Below the pieces are notes generated by a model. It worked only from the letters and a program-made list of their open reading frames with translations, was not told the DNA's origin and made no database searches. Positions 1 through 6,772 of a stretch of DNA of 10,084 nucleotides are shown piece after piece; positions within the stretch are counted from its first letter, which is position 1, and each line of letters starts with the position of its first letter. The DNA comes from SIG565 sp045540055 (GTDB lineage Bacteria; Bacillota; Clostridia; Oscillospirales; Acutalibacteraceae). Where the stretch lies: NCBI GenBank assembly GCA_045540055.1, contig JAZQGO010000007.1, forward strand, positions 1 through 10,084, read 5' to 3'. Position numbers and translations under genes: made by a program.

Positions 1-50
1 GGTTCCAGAAAGGTTAACCGATAAAAAGAAATACAAATGATACAAGGGAA

Positions 51-230
51 AGGCTCCCCTGTGCAAGGGGAGCTGTCAGCGTAGCTGACTGAGGGGTTGT
101 TAACGTAACATTCGTATTGAATCATCCTGTGAAACAATCCCTCCACCACTAATCGTGGTCCCTAGCCACCCTTTTGTCCTTCGGACATTTCCCCTGTCAG
201 AGGAATCATTCTTTACACAAGGGAGGCTTA
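51..230. repeat. MITE-like palindromic intergenic repeat element
   Basis: A non-coding element with imperfect terminal inverted repeats: about 14 of 18 bases match between the left end (from 50) and the reverse complement of the right end (to 229). Inside are compact hairpins: 53-60 with 66-73 (GCTCCCCT/AGGGGAGC), 75-80 with 84-89 (GTCAGC/GCTGAC), 144-148 with 154-158 (ACCAC/GTGGT) and 175-179 with 183-187 (TGTCC/GGACA). From memory, elements with this left end (an inverted CTCCCC stem followed by the GTCAGC/GCTGAC stem) are scattered between genes in Ruminococcaceae-type genomes. I see no transposase gene and no convincing target-site duplication. Mobility and exact ends are inferred. Confidence 0.6.
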
Positions 231-284
231 TATTATCTTTCATTTTATGAGTAGCAGTAACGGACGCACGGCTGACAGGCCAAC

Positions 285-303
285 AAAAAGCGCACTTGTG
301 CGC
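285..303 (-). terminator. Intrinsic terminator after feoB
   Basis: Read leftward, GCGCAC (303-298) pairs with GTGCGC (295-290), with the inner pair probably open to give a four-base loop. Five T residues follow directly (289-285). GC-rich stem plus T-run fits a rho-independent terminator for the feoAB transcript, about 60 bases past the feoB stop. Confidence 0.55.
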
Positions 304-317
304 CGCCAGTAATATTA

Positions 318-357
318 GGGCTATGCCCGAAAATGAAATACCCCCCGCTATGCGGGT
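318..357 (-). terminator. Two small hairpins directly after feoB, possible weak terminator
   Basis: Read leftward, the CCCGC/GCGGG stem (356-352 with 348-344) has a three-base loop and is followed by an interrupted T-rich stretch (340-330). A second stem, GGGC/GCCC (328-325 with 321-318), follows with another three-base loop. Neither has a clean T-run, so these may be weak terminators or 3' stabilising structures ahead of the stronger hairpin at 285-303. Confidence 0.3.
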
Positions 358-363
358 GGATAT

Positions 364-2397
364 TTATTTTATCAGGTGCCAAATAGACGTTGTTATAAGG
401 CAAAGAATTATACCGACGGCGGTCGGCAGAACTACTGCCAGTGCAGTCCATAACACACTGCCCGTTTCCTTTTTTATGGTCTGTACGGTGGTGGCGCAGG
501 GCCAATGGAAAAGCGAGAATATCATTACATTGATAGCCGTCAGCATATTCCAGCCGTTAGCGGCAAAAATGTCGCTTAAAACAGACAAATTACCGATTTC
601 TGTGAGATTTGCATTGGCGGTATATGCCATAACCATTACGGGAATAACGATTTCATTAGCGGGGAAGCCCAATATAAATGCAATCAGTATAACACCGTCA
701 AGCCCTAATACATTGCCAAACGGGTCTAAAAAATTGGATACTGTCTGTAATACCGTAACCCCGTCAACTTTTATATTTGCCGCAAGCCAAATTATAAGCC
801 CTGCAGGCACAGCCGCAACAAGAGCACGACCAAGTACGAAAAGAGTTCTGTCAAATACCGAGCGCACGATTACCTTTAAGATCTGAGGACGGCGGTAGGG
901 CGGAAGTTCGAGCGTGAAGGACGATGGCATACCCCGAAGCACCGTTTTTGACAATAGGTATGATACGGCAAAGGTCATAAGAAAGCTAAGCATTATAAAC
1001 AGACACAGTACAAGTGACGCACCAATGCTTGAACTGATGCCGTAACTGCCGACAAAAAACAGGGTAATAAGGGTTATAAGGGTGGGGAATCGCCCGTTGC
1101 ACGGCACAAAGGAGTTAGTAAGTATGGCAATGAGGCGCTCTCGAGGCGAGTCGATAATTCGGCAGCCCGTCACGCCTACGGCGTTACAGCCGAAGCCCAT
1201 ACACATAGTCAGCGCCTGCTTGCCGCAGGTGTGGCATTTCTTAAAGCAACGGTCAAGATTAAAGGCAATTCTAGGCAGAAAGCCAAGGTCTTCAAGCAGT
1301 GTAAATAGAGGGAAGAATATTGCCATTGGAGGCAACATAACCGACACTATCCAGGTTACAACTCGGTAGACACCGTATACTATAACCTCACACAAGACAG
1401 TCGGCAGACCTATATCAGACAACAGCTTAAAAAAGTCGCCCTCAAGGGACATAAAAAATGAATTGAGCCAGCTTGACGGGTAGTTCGCACCACTGATTGT
1501 TATCCATAGCACAAGGGCTAGCATACACAGAATTATTGGTGGGCCAAAGAGCTTACTTGTAATGATGCTGTCAATTTTTCGGTCTCGGTTATATTTTTTC
1601 TCAGTATGTACCGCTTCGTTGCATAGCGCCTCAGCCATTTTCATAATTCCGTTTACTAATTCTTCAGATACATATTCGGGCGCCTCGACTTCTATAACGC
1701 TCAGGTCAATACCTGTGAATTTTTTGAAGGACACAAAAAACTGCGTATCATTTTCAAGTATGCGTAGCTTTAAAAATCGCTCAGACAGTCCGCTTTGATT
1801 TGCCGCCTCAGCTAAGACGGGCGAATCAATTTTATCTATGGCGTTTTCTATTTCATCTGAATATCTTAGCGTAAAAATGTTGCCGCATTTTTTTAAATCG
1901 GCTGTTTTAAGAATTTCATCCTTAAGCGCTTCGAGTCCCTTGCCGTTTCTCGCCGCGGTAGAAATTACGGGTATTTTGAGTCGGTGCGACAACATCTCGG
2001 TGTCAACTATAATGCCCTTTTTAGCCGCCTCATCACAAAGATTTATACACAAAACGGTGCTCTGTGTAATTTCTAATACCTGCAAAAGCAGATTAAGGTT
2101 GCGCTCTAAACAGGTGGCATCGCATACAACAACGCATACATCGGCGCCACCAAAGCAGATGTAATCTCTTGCAACCTCCTCTTCACCCGAGTGAGAAAGA
2201 AGTGAATAACTGCCGGGCAGGTCGGTTACGGTTATTTTCTGTCCGTTAAATTTTAAAATGCCGCTTGCGGTATCAACCGTTTTGCCTGCCCAGTTGCCTG
2301 TGTGTTGTTTAAGTCCCGTAAGGGCGTTGAATATGGTGCTTTTGCCGACGTTAGGATTGCCCGCAAGGGCTACCGATATATTATTTTTAAGTATGAT
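364..2397 (-). CDS. feoB: Ferrous iron transporter FeoB, non-canonical start
   Basis: FeoB is the inner-membrane GTPase permease for Fe2+ uptake. Counting from the ATC codon at 2397 (677 residues), the N-terminal G domain shows G1 GNPNVGKS (13-20), a switch region around GNWAGKTV (34-41), G3 DLPG (59-62), G4 NLCD (119-122, usually NxxD) and G5 around STAARNGKG (146-154). A helical region follows, then the membrane part from about 285 with Gate motifs GFGCNAVG (401-408) and PCNGR (432 on). A Cys-rich stretch (384-412) resembles the clostridial FeoB subtype. The first in-frame ATG/GTG/TTG is TTG at 2085, after most of the G domain, so it cannot be the real start. Between the feoA TAG (2412-2410) and the P-loop only ATC (2397) or ATA (2394) are plausible starts, behind AGAAGG (2409-2404). 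The product is certain; the start is not. The gene ends in TAA. Confidence 0.9.
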   Translation of the reverse strand: MILKNNISVALAGNPNVGKSTIFNALTGLKQHTGNWAGKTVDTASGILKFNGQKITVTDLPGSYSLLSHSGEEEVARDYICFGGADVCVVVCDATCLERNLNLLLQVLEITQSTVLCINLCDEAAKKGIIVDTEMLSHRLKIPVISTAARNGKGLEALKDEILKTADLKKCGNIFTLRYSDEIENAIDKIDSPVLAEAANQSGLSERFLKLRILENDTQFFVSFKKFTGIDLSVIEVEAPEYVSEELVNGIMKMAEALCNEAVHTEKKYNRDRKIDSIITSKLFGPPIILCMLALVLWITISGANYPSSWLNSFFMSLEGDFFKLLSDIGLPTVLCEVIVYGVYRVVTWIVSVMLPPMAIFFPLFTLLEDLGFLPRIAFNLDRCFKKCHTCGKQALTMCMGFGCNAVGVTGCRIIDSPRERLIAILTNSFVPCNGRFPTLITLITLFFVGSYGISSSIGASLVLCLFIMLSFLMTFAVSYLLSKTVLRGMPSSFTLELPPYRRPQILKVIVRSVFDRTLFVLGRALVAAVPAGLIIWLAANIKVDGVTVLQTVSNFLDPFGNVLGLDGVILIAFILGFPANEIVIPVMVMAYTANANLTEIGNLSVLSDIFAANGWNMLTAINVMIFSLFHWPCATTVQTIKKETGSVLWTALAVVLPTAVGIILCLITTSIWHLIK

Positions 2398-2409
2398 AAC
2401 ACACCTTCT

Positions 2410-2637
2410 CTACATTGTTGGCTTTACAAAAATTTGCTTGGTTTCATCGTTTCTTAATGCTATAACGGCGCCGCGTATGAGATATGCCGTCGGCTCGCCT
2501 AAAAAACTGCTGAACAGCGGTATTACCTGACTGCCCCTTGTAAGCCCAATATCGAAAATTCGCCGTTTTATATCGTCTGTTACGGCGATTTTGGTTACTG
2601 TATATTTTTTGCCTATTTCCGTTTCACTTAAAGTCAT
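2410..2637 (-). CDS. feoA: FeoA, small SH3-like ferrous iron transport protein
   Basis: A 75-residue cytoplasmic protein with the FeoA SH3-like fold signature: a strand pattern, then an IKRRIFDIGLTRGSQV segment (the family's L/I-x-x-GL-x-x-G core) and a C-terminal strand with IRGAVIALR. FeoA is thought to assist FeoB at the membrane. I chose ATG at 2637 because GGAG lies 8 bases upstream; a GTG at 2646 overlaps that site and is less likely. It ends with TAG (2412-2410), the only amber stop among the complete genes of this window. The following codons continue in the same frame into feoB, 12 bases before its likely start. It lies directly downstream of bioY, behind a terminator, and I see no promoter that fits well. 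Confidence 0.9.
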   Translation of the reverse strand: MTLSETEIGKKYTVTKIAVTDDIKRRIFDIGLTRGSQVIPLFSSFLGEPTAYLIRGAVIALRNDETKQIFVKPTM

Positions 2638-2683
2638 AATTTTCACTCCAATTCAGTATATGAAAAAAATGAGTCGGGGGTTC

Positions 2684-2711
2684 AAAAAAGACGTGTCGCT
2701 TGGCACGTCTT
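2684..2711 (-). terminator. Intrinsic terminator overlapping the bioY stop codon
   Basis: Read leftward, AAGACGTGCC (2711-2702) pairs with GACACGTCTT (2697-2688; 10 bp with one G-T pair) around a four-base loop, and six T residues lie at 2689-2684. The stem begins inside the bioY TAA stop (2712-2710). It should end the birA-bioY transcript and separate it from feoAB, unless read-through supplies feoA. Confidence 0.8.
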
Positions 2712-3231
2712 AAAATAGTTTTATTCTTTTTTTAATGAGCTTCGATACCCAAAGCGCACCGAAAACACATATAAAATCTTTGGGTATGTAGGGTAGTGAT
2801 ACCAGCATAAATGCGCGGCCGAGACCAGTGTTATGAACAAAAGCAAACTGCAAAACACCGCACAGGTGGCAAAGTAATAAGCCGCCGCAAATCAAGGTTA
2901 TTTTTATAGCCTTATTCTTGTCCCTTTGAGATAATGCGCAGGCGAGTGCGAGAATCAAAAAGCCCCATAAAAATCCGCCTGTTGCACCGAATAAAACGGC
3001 GGGGCCACCGCCAAAGCCTGCGAATATAGGTAGCCCTATAAGGCCGAGAATGATATAAACGGCGACCGACAGTGTGCCGAAGGTGTGTGACAGCAAAAAG
3101 CCGCACAGAGCGACTGCGAAGGTTTGCAGAGTCAGCGGCACACCCAACGGTAACGGCAAGGTGAGCTGTGCAAAAACAGCTATTATCGCCGCAAAAAGCG
3201 CCGAAAGAATATATTTGGTCGTGTTTTTCAA
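2710..3231 (-). CDS. bioY: Biotin transporter BioY (ECF S-component)
   Basis: A 173-residue, very hydrophobic protein with about six membrane segments. BioY binds biotin in the membrane and works alone or with an ECF energising module. Family features visible are the N-terminal QLTLPLPLGVPLTLQTFAV stretch, the GLPIFAGFGGG loop (near 66-76), the GATGGFLWGF segment and the C-terminal PYIPKDFI motif followed by a basic tail. Length is normal. The start is TTG at 3231; no ATG or GTG lies nearby in frame. That TTG overlaps the birA TGA (3230-3228), giving a TTGA junction with GAGGTG 11 bases upstream, so translation is probably coupled to birA. No EcfA/EcfT genes are in the window. No riboswitch precedes it; control would come from the birA promoter. 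Confidence 0.92.
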   Translation of the reverse strand: MKNTTKYILSALFAAIIAVFAQLTLPLPLGVPLTLQTFAVALCGFLLSHTFGTLSVAVYIILGLIGLPIFAGFGGGPAVLFGATGGFLWGFLILALACALSQRDKNKAIKITLICGGLLLCHLCGVLQFAFVHNTGLGRAFMLVSLPYIPKDFICVFGALWVSKLIKKRIKLF

Positions 3232-3986
3232 AGCTTTAAAGACACCTCACCGGCATTTAAAATTTTTATTTTACCTTCGTCGGTTCTGACAACGAGTCGT
3301 GCATCTGCGTCAATATCACACACCGTCGCGGTGTATACATTAGTCCCGCACAAGCATTTTACCTTTTTCCCAATTAAGATACTGCGGTGGCGGTACTCGT
3401 CCATATATTCCTTTTCGGTTAAATTTGAGTATAGTTCAAAAAAGTTATCAAGTATTTTGGCGCACAGACGCTCCTTAATTTCTGCGCCCTGCTCGCTTTC
3501 AAAGATAAAACCTGCAATATCCTTTATTTCATCAGGTACTGCCGAGTCACCTCGGCTTAGGTTTACACCGATTCCAAGTACGGCATATTCGGGGCTTTCA
3601 GACTGTGCGCTGATTGCCGATTCGGTTAGTATGCCGCAGATTTTCTTATCGTTCAAATAGATATCATTAACCCATTTTATGCCCGTTTTAACCGAGCAAA
3701 CCTCATCTATGGCATGGCTGACGGCAACGGCGGCGGCTGTGGTGATAAACAGCGTGTGCTCGGCCGAAAAAAGCGGGCGCAGAATAATGCTTAAATAAAT
3801 ACCGTCATGCCCGGAAAAAAAGCTTCTGCCGAGTCGTCCCTTGCCGGCGGTTTGCCTCTTTGCTAACACGACGGTTTTCTCACTTGCACCATCAATACAC
3901 AGTTTTTTTGCGTAGTTGTTGGTAGAATCAACCATTTCAAAATATATGAAAGTGTAACTGTTTTTGCAGTAATTCTCAATGCTCAT
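3228..3986 (-). CDS. birA: Biotin--protein ligase (BirA, no DNA-binding domain)
   Basis: Cytosolic enzyme that makes biotinyl-AMP and attaches biotin to carrier proteins such as the biotin carboxyl carrier protein. From ATG 3986 (252 residues) I see the DSTNNYAK motif (20-27), the biotin-binding loop GKGRLGR (48-54), KWVND (104-108), the KKICGILTE segment (to 122), the GIGVNL segment and a C-terminal SH3-like domain. There is no N-terminal winged helix, so it cannot act as the classical BirA repressor. An upstream ATG at 3998 is in frame, but the consensus promoter at 4003-4031 would start transcription near 3996, and GGTGA (3996-3992) is well placed for 3986. It is first in the operon, with bioY overlapping its stop codon, linking biotin use with uptake. 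Confidence 0.93.
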   Translation of the reverse strand: MSIENYCKNSYTFIYFEMVDSTNNYAKKLCIDGASEKTVVLAKRQTAGKGRLGRSFFSGHDGIYLSIILRPLFSAEHTLFITTAAAVAVSHAIDEVCSVKTGIKWVNDIYLNDKKICGILTESAISAQSESPEYAVLGIGVNLSRGDSAVPDEIKDIAGFIFESEQGAEIKERLCAKILDNFFELYSNLTEKEYMDEYRHRSILIGKKVKCLCGTNVYTATVCDIDADARLVVRTDEGKIKILNAGEVSLKL

Positions 3987-4002
3987 AAAATTCACCATAA
4001 AA

Positions 4003-4031
4003 ATTATATACTGTAGTTTTTAGTCTGTCAA
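4003..4031 (-). promoter_or_regulatory. Consensus sigma-A promoter for birA-bioY
   Basis: Leftward TTGACA (4031-4026) and TATAAT (4008-4003) with a 17-base spacer are a perfect match to the vegetative consensus. Transcription should start near 3996, giving a leader of only about ten bases before ATG 3986. I see no clear operator palindrome over it, so it may be constitutive. Confidence 0.85.
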
Positions 4032-4165
4032 ACTAATTATTGAAAAATATGACATTTAATGATATAAATATAATATAAAGATTAGGTAGATGCAGGGTAT
4101 ATCAAATGTTTTTTAACAAAAAAATATGCCTATTATAACGATCGGTGTGTATTATTGATTTTAAC

Positions 4166-4171
4166 TATAAT
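4166..4171 (+). promoter_or_regulatory. Possible -10 element for the macro-like/ptp/cysK unit
   Basis: TATAAT lies 28 bases before the TTG start at 4200, a sensible distance. No good -35 hexamer is found 16-19 bases upstream (17 gives CGGTGT), so the promoter is weak, activator-dependent or wrongly placed. The rest of 4032-4199 is AT-rich and holds no gene that I can support. Confidence 0.35.
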
Positions 4172-4199
4172 ATTTGTAAAATAAAAAGGGGATAATGAG

Positions 4200-4844
4200 T
4201 TGAAGCTTGCAGGTCTTTTAACAGGTTACCTTGCAAAACTTAATAATGAGTCGGAAGCAGTGTGTCAGACACCACAGCAGTATTTTAAAGAGTATTCACG
4301 CCTTATCAAAATAAGCGATTTAAATGCGCTTAATGCCGCATTTTTTAAAAGTGAAGAGGCGTATCTTAAGGATATTGTGGAGTCTATGGGCACCACCGAT
4401 GTTACCACCTTTTCTTACCGACTTTCAGGTGTAAATGCATCACCCGTAGCCCTTCGTGCAGATTTACTTATAAACCCCGTTGTCGATACCGAGGGGGAAC
4501 TATATCTGTATGGTGGCAGCGCACTTAAAAAGACCTGTAATGATTTAAAAGAAGACAAAATTACGGGCGGCTTTTCGCTGTGTTATAATAATATTTACAA
4601 CATAGTCGCCCCAAAAATTTCAGGCAAGCTCACATCAGATAATGTTGTGGCAATACGCTCGCTTTACAATAAGGCAGCAGATTATGCCGTTAGCAGTAGC
4701 GTCAAAAGTGTGGTGTTTATGCCGATAAAGGTCGAAAACCCACTGATTCGCAGTCAGGTGCAGAAAATTGCGCTTGATACACTTCTTTTTAGAAAAGATT
4801 TGAATTTTATTAAAAAGGTATTTATATCGGGTGACAGTAAATGA
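4200..4844 (+). CDS. Degenerate macro-domain-like protein, probable pseudoenzyme
   Basis: A 214-residue soluble protein. It starts at TTG 4200 behind AAGGGG with good spacing; the ATG at 4194 meets a stop at once. My reading is a diverged relative of the Zn-type macro domain (protein-ADP-ribose hydrolase, SAV0325-like) family. A helical N-terminus with FFKSEEAYL (48-56) resembles that family's N-terminal extension. ADLLINPVV (87-95) lies where macro domains have DAIVNAAN. GSALKKTC (106-113), TGGFSLCYNNIYNIVAP (122-138), LYNKAADYAVSSSVKSVVFMPI (155-176) and ALDTLLFRK (191-199) follow in the expected order. The NAAN, GGG and CxPxHxCID zinc/catalytic loops are absent or deleted, so hydrolase activity is unlikely; ligand binding is open. 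Family placement rests on pattern reading alone. Its stop overlaps the next start as ATGA, implying coupling with the phosphatase. Confidence 0.6.
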   Translation: MKLAGLLTGYLAKLNNESEAVCQTPQQYFKEYSRLIKISDLNALNAAFFKSEEAYLKDIVESMGTTDVTTFSYRLSGVNASPVALRADLLINPVVDTEGELYLYGGSALKKTCNDLKEDKITGGFSLCYNNIYNIVAPKISGKLTSDNVVAIRSLYNKAADYAVSSSVKSVVFMPIKVENPLIRSQVQKIALDTLLFRKDLNFIKKVFISGDSK

Positions 4845-5305
4845 TAAGGGTTATGTTCGTCTGCCACGGCAATATTTGCCGTTCTCCTATGGCAGAGTTT
4901 GTTTTAAAGGATATGGTGGCTAAAAGGGGTATTGCCGATAGGATCAGTATTACCTCATCTGCCACAAGTCGTGAAGAAATCGACAACGGTATTCATTATG
5001 GCACACGTGCTAAGCTTACGCAAATGGGTATACCATTTGATGAGCATCGCTCGGTCCAGATTACAAGAAAAGATTATGAGCATAATGATTATATAATCGT
5101 TATGGATAGAAATAATATAAAAAATCTGATGCGCATAATCGGTGATGATACCGAGTCAAAGGTCTACAGACTTCTTGATTTCGCTCACGGCGGTGATATT
5201 GCTGACCCGTGGTATACGGGTAACTTTGATGATACCTATCGCGATATTGTCGAAGGCTGCACAGCATTTTTAGAATATTTGAGGGAAAATAAATGCATCC
5301 GATAA
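4841..5305 (+). CDS. Low-molecular-weight protein-tyrosine phosphatase
   Basis: A 154-residue cytosolic phosphatase of the arsenate reductase-like LMW-PTP fold. The P-loop is CHGNICRS (8-15), with nucleophile Cys8 and Arg14. The general acid is Asp122 in DPWY (122-125), and a second conserved stretch is near IIVMDRNN (85-92). The P-loop residue before the second Cys is Ile12. The arginine phosphatase YwlE has Thr at that site and tyrosine phosphatases have Ile, so phosphotyrosine-type substrates are more likely; this is inference from family knowledge. Length is normal. The start is ATG 4841, overlapping the previous stop (ATGA); the end overlaps the next gene by 13 bases. No kinase is nearby, so the substrate is unknown. 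Confidence 0.92.
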   Translation: MIRVMFVCHGNICRSPMAEFVLKDMVAKRGIADRISITSSATSREEIDNGIHYGTRAKLTQMGIPFDEHRSVQITRKDYEHNDYIIVMDRNNIKNLMRIIGDDTESKVYRLLDFAHGGDIADPWYTGNFDDTYRDIVEGCTAFLEYLRENKCIR

Positions 5306-5832
5306 AACATTTTTTAACCATTACACACCATAGACATAAGGTTATTGCCCACTGCTTTAAGGTCGGCATAGGCTTTCAGGGACTATTTCATGATTTATCA
5401 AAATACACATTTGCTGAGTTTATACCGGGCGCTAAATATTACCAAGGCAACCGCAGTCCCAATGAAAAAGAGCGCGAGCTGTACGGTTATTCTTTAGCCT
5501 GGATACACCACAAGGGCAGAAACCGCCACCATTTTGAATATTGGAACGATTACAACCCCAACACCAAGCGTATTGAGGCGGTACGTATGCCCGTAAAATA
5601 CGTTAAAGAAATGTTTTGTGACCGACTTGCCGCAAGCAAGATTTATCAGGGCAAAAATTTTCAAATATCACATCCCATAAAGTATTTCGAAAAGGGTAAA
5701 GCGACAAGATTTATTCATAAGGATACGTCAGATTTGCTCGAAGGCTGGCTTGTAATGCTCTCCGAAAAGGGCGAAAAGGAGACCTTTAAATATATTAAAA
5801 AAGTAAAGGATTATGATAATGAGAATATTTAA
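5293..5832 (+). CDS. DUF5662-like His-rich protein of unknown function
   Basis: A 179-residue soluble protein rich in His, Lys and aromatic residues, with no signal peptide or membrane segment. It resembles the DUF5662 family common in Clostridia, from memory of the HFLTITHHRHKV start, GLFHDLSKY (30-38) and WIHHKGRNRHHFEYW (70-84). Conserved His/Asp pairs (H12, H13, H33-D34, H72-H73, H79-H80) suggest an HD-like metal site, but no activity is established. Start is ATG 5293, with GAGGGA just upstream inside the end of the phosphatase gene (13-base overlap). The 3' end overlaps cysK by 14 bases. Tight overlaps on both sides imply co-translation with its neighbours. Confidence 0.75.
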   Translation: MHPIKHFLTITHHRHKVIAHCFKVGIGFQGLFHDLSKYTFAEFIPGAKYYQGNRSPNEKERELYGYSLAWIHHKGRNRHHFEYWNDYNPNTKRIEAVRMPVKYVKEMFCDRLAASKIYQGKNFQISHPIKYFEKGKATRFIHKDTSDLLEGWLVMLSEKGEKETFKYIKKVKDYDNENI

Positions 5833-6730
5833 TTCATTTACACAGCTAATAGGCAATACGCCACTTTTAAAATTAAAATTTGACGGTGGTGCCAATATTT
5901 TTGCCAAGCTTGAATATTTTAACCCCGCGGGCAGCGCCAAGGATAGAGTAGCAAAGAGTATAATCGAAGATGCCGAAGGCAAAGGACTACTCACAAAAGA
6001 TTCGGTAATTATTGAGTCGACAAGCGGAAATACGGGTATTGGTCTTTGCGCTGTAGGGGCTGCTAAAGGCTACAAGACGATAATTGTAATGCCCGAGAGT
6101 ATGTCGGACGAGCGTAAAAAGATGATGAAGGCCTACGGTGCCGAGCTTATTCTTACACCGTCACATTTAGGTATGAAGGGTGCAAACGAAAGGTGTGTGG
6201 AATTGGCAAAGGAAATACCAAATTCCTTTATGGCGGGACAGTTTGTAAATGAAGCCAACCCCAAAGCCCACTATGAAACAACGGGGCCTGAAATATGGAA
6301 TGATACCGACGGCGCAGTCGATATATTTGTCGCAGGTGTCGGCACAGGCGGCACTATTACGGGTGTCGGCAAATTTTTGAAAGAAAAAAATAAAGATATA
6401 AAAATAGTGGCGGCCGAGCCTGCCTCATCACCGCTTTTATCGGGTGGCACTGCGGCACCCCACAAAATACAGGGTTTAGGAGCTAACTTTATCCCCGAGA
6501 TTTTAGATACCGAAATTTATGACGAGGTAATTGCCGTAACTGATGCCGATGCGATAAATACTGCCAAGCAGTTTGTAAAGGACGAGGGCGCATTTGTCGG
6601 AATGTCGTCGGGCGCGGCACTTTTTGCGGCATATAGCATAGCACACCGCCCCGAAAACAAGGGCAAAAATATAGTTGTGCTTTTAGCTGATACGGGCGAA
6701 AGATACCTTTCAACCGAGCTTTGCGAATAA
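5819..6730 (+). CDS. cysK: Cysteine synthase (O-acetylserine sulfhydrylase)
   Basis: A 303-residue PLP enzyme of the beta-substituting family that makes L-cysteine from O-acetyl-L-serine and sulfide. Motifs: QLIGNTPLLKL (9-19), PLP lysine Lys41 in NPAGSAKDR (35-43; many relatives have SVKDR), substrate loop STSGNTG (67-73), phosphate-binding GVGTGGT (173-179) and a C-terminal SSGAA segment followed by LADTGERYLST. No C-terminal CBS domain is present, so it is CysK/CysM rather than cystathionine beta-synthase type. I chose ATG 5819 because AGGA (5807-5810) is 8 bases upstream; ATG 5813 would leave only 2. It is the last gene of the four-gene unit, ending 6 bases before the terminator stem. No serine acetyltransferase gene is in the window. 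Confidence 0.93.
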   Translation: MRIFNSFTQLIGNTPLLKLKFDGGANIFAKLEYFNPAGSAKDRVAKSIIEDAEGKGLLTKDSVIIESTSGNTGIGLCAVGAAKGYKTIIVMPESMSDERKKMMKAYGAELILTPSHLGMKGANERCVELAKEIPNSFMAGQFVNEANPKAHYETTGPEIWNDTDGAVDIFVAGVGTGGTITGVGKFLKEKNKDIKIVAAEPASSPLLSGGTAAPHKIQGLGANFIPEILDTEIYDEVIAVTDADAINTAKQFVKDEGAFVGMSSGAALFAAYSIAHRPENKGKNIVVLLADTGERYLSTELCE

Positions 6731-6761
6731 AAAAACAACCCCCAACCATTGGTTGGGGGTT
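6728..6761. terminator. Bidirectional terminator between cysK and the rsmD operon
   Basis: A perfect 11-bp stem, AACCCCCAACC (6737-6747) with GGTTGGGGGTT (6751-6761), has a three-base loop. Leftward it is followed by a strong T-rich tract (6736-6729); rightward by a weaker ATACATTTT. It can end both convergent transcripts. Confidence 0.9.
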
Positions 6762-6772
6762 ATACATTTTAA

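Larger units (their letters stand above)
1..363. other. Gene-free stretch downstream of feoB
   Basis: I find no credible coding sequence here. The left part is the palindromic repeat at about 51-230. Positions 231-284 carry nothing I recognise. Positions 285-357 hold a series of short hairpins that probably end the leftward feoB transcript. A leftward open frame (505 to 245) only overlaps the end of feoB in another frame and shows no family features. Confidence 0.6.

Noticed and set aside
296..886. Rightward open frame of 196 codons
   Set aside because: Lies antisense to the conserved C-terminal part of feoB and shows no domain or ribosome binding site.
1082..2164. Several rightward open frames (1082-1369, 1562-1798, 1838-2164)
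   Set aside because: All are antisense to feoB, whose motifs cover the region.
2655..2686. Promoter for feoA: TTGAAC, 19 bases, TATACT (leftward)
   Set aside because: Spacer is long and the transcript would start within the feoA Shine-Dalgarno site; not convincing enough to annotate.
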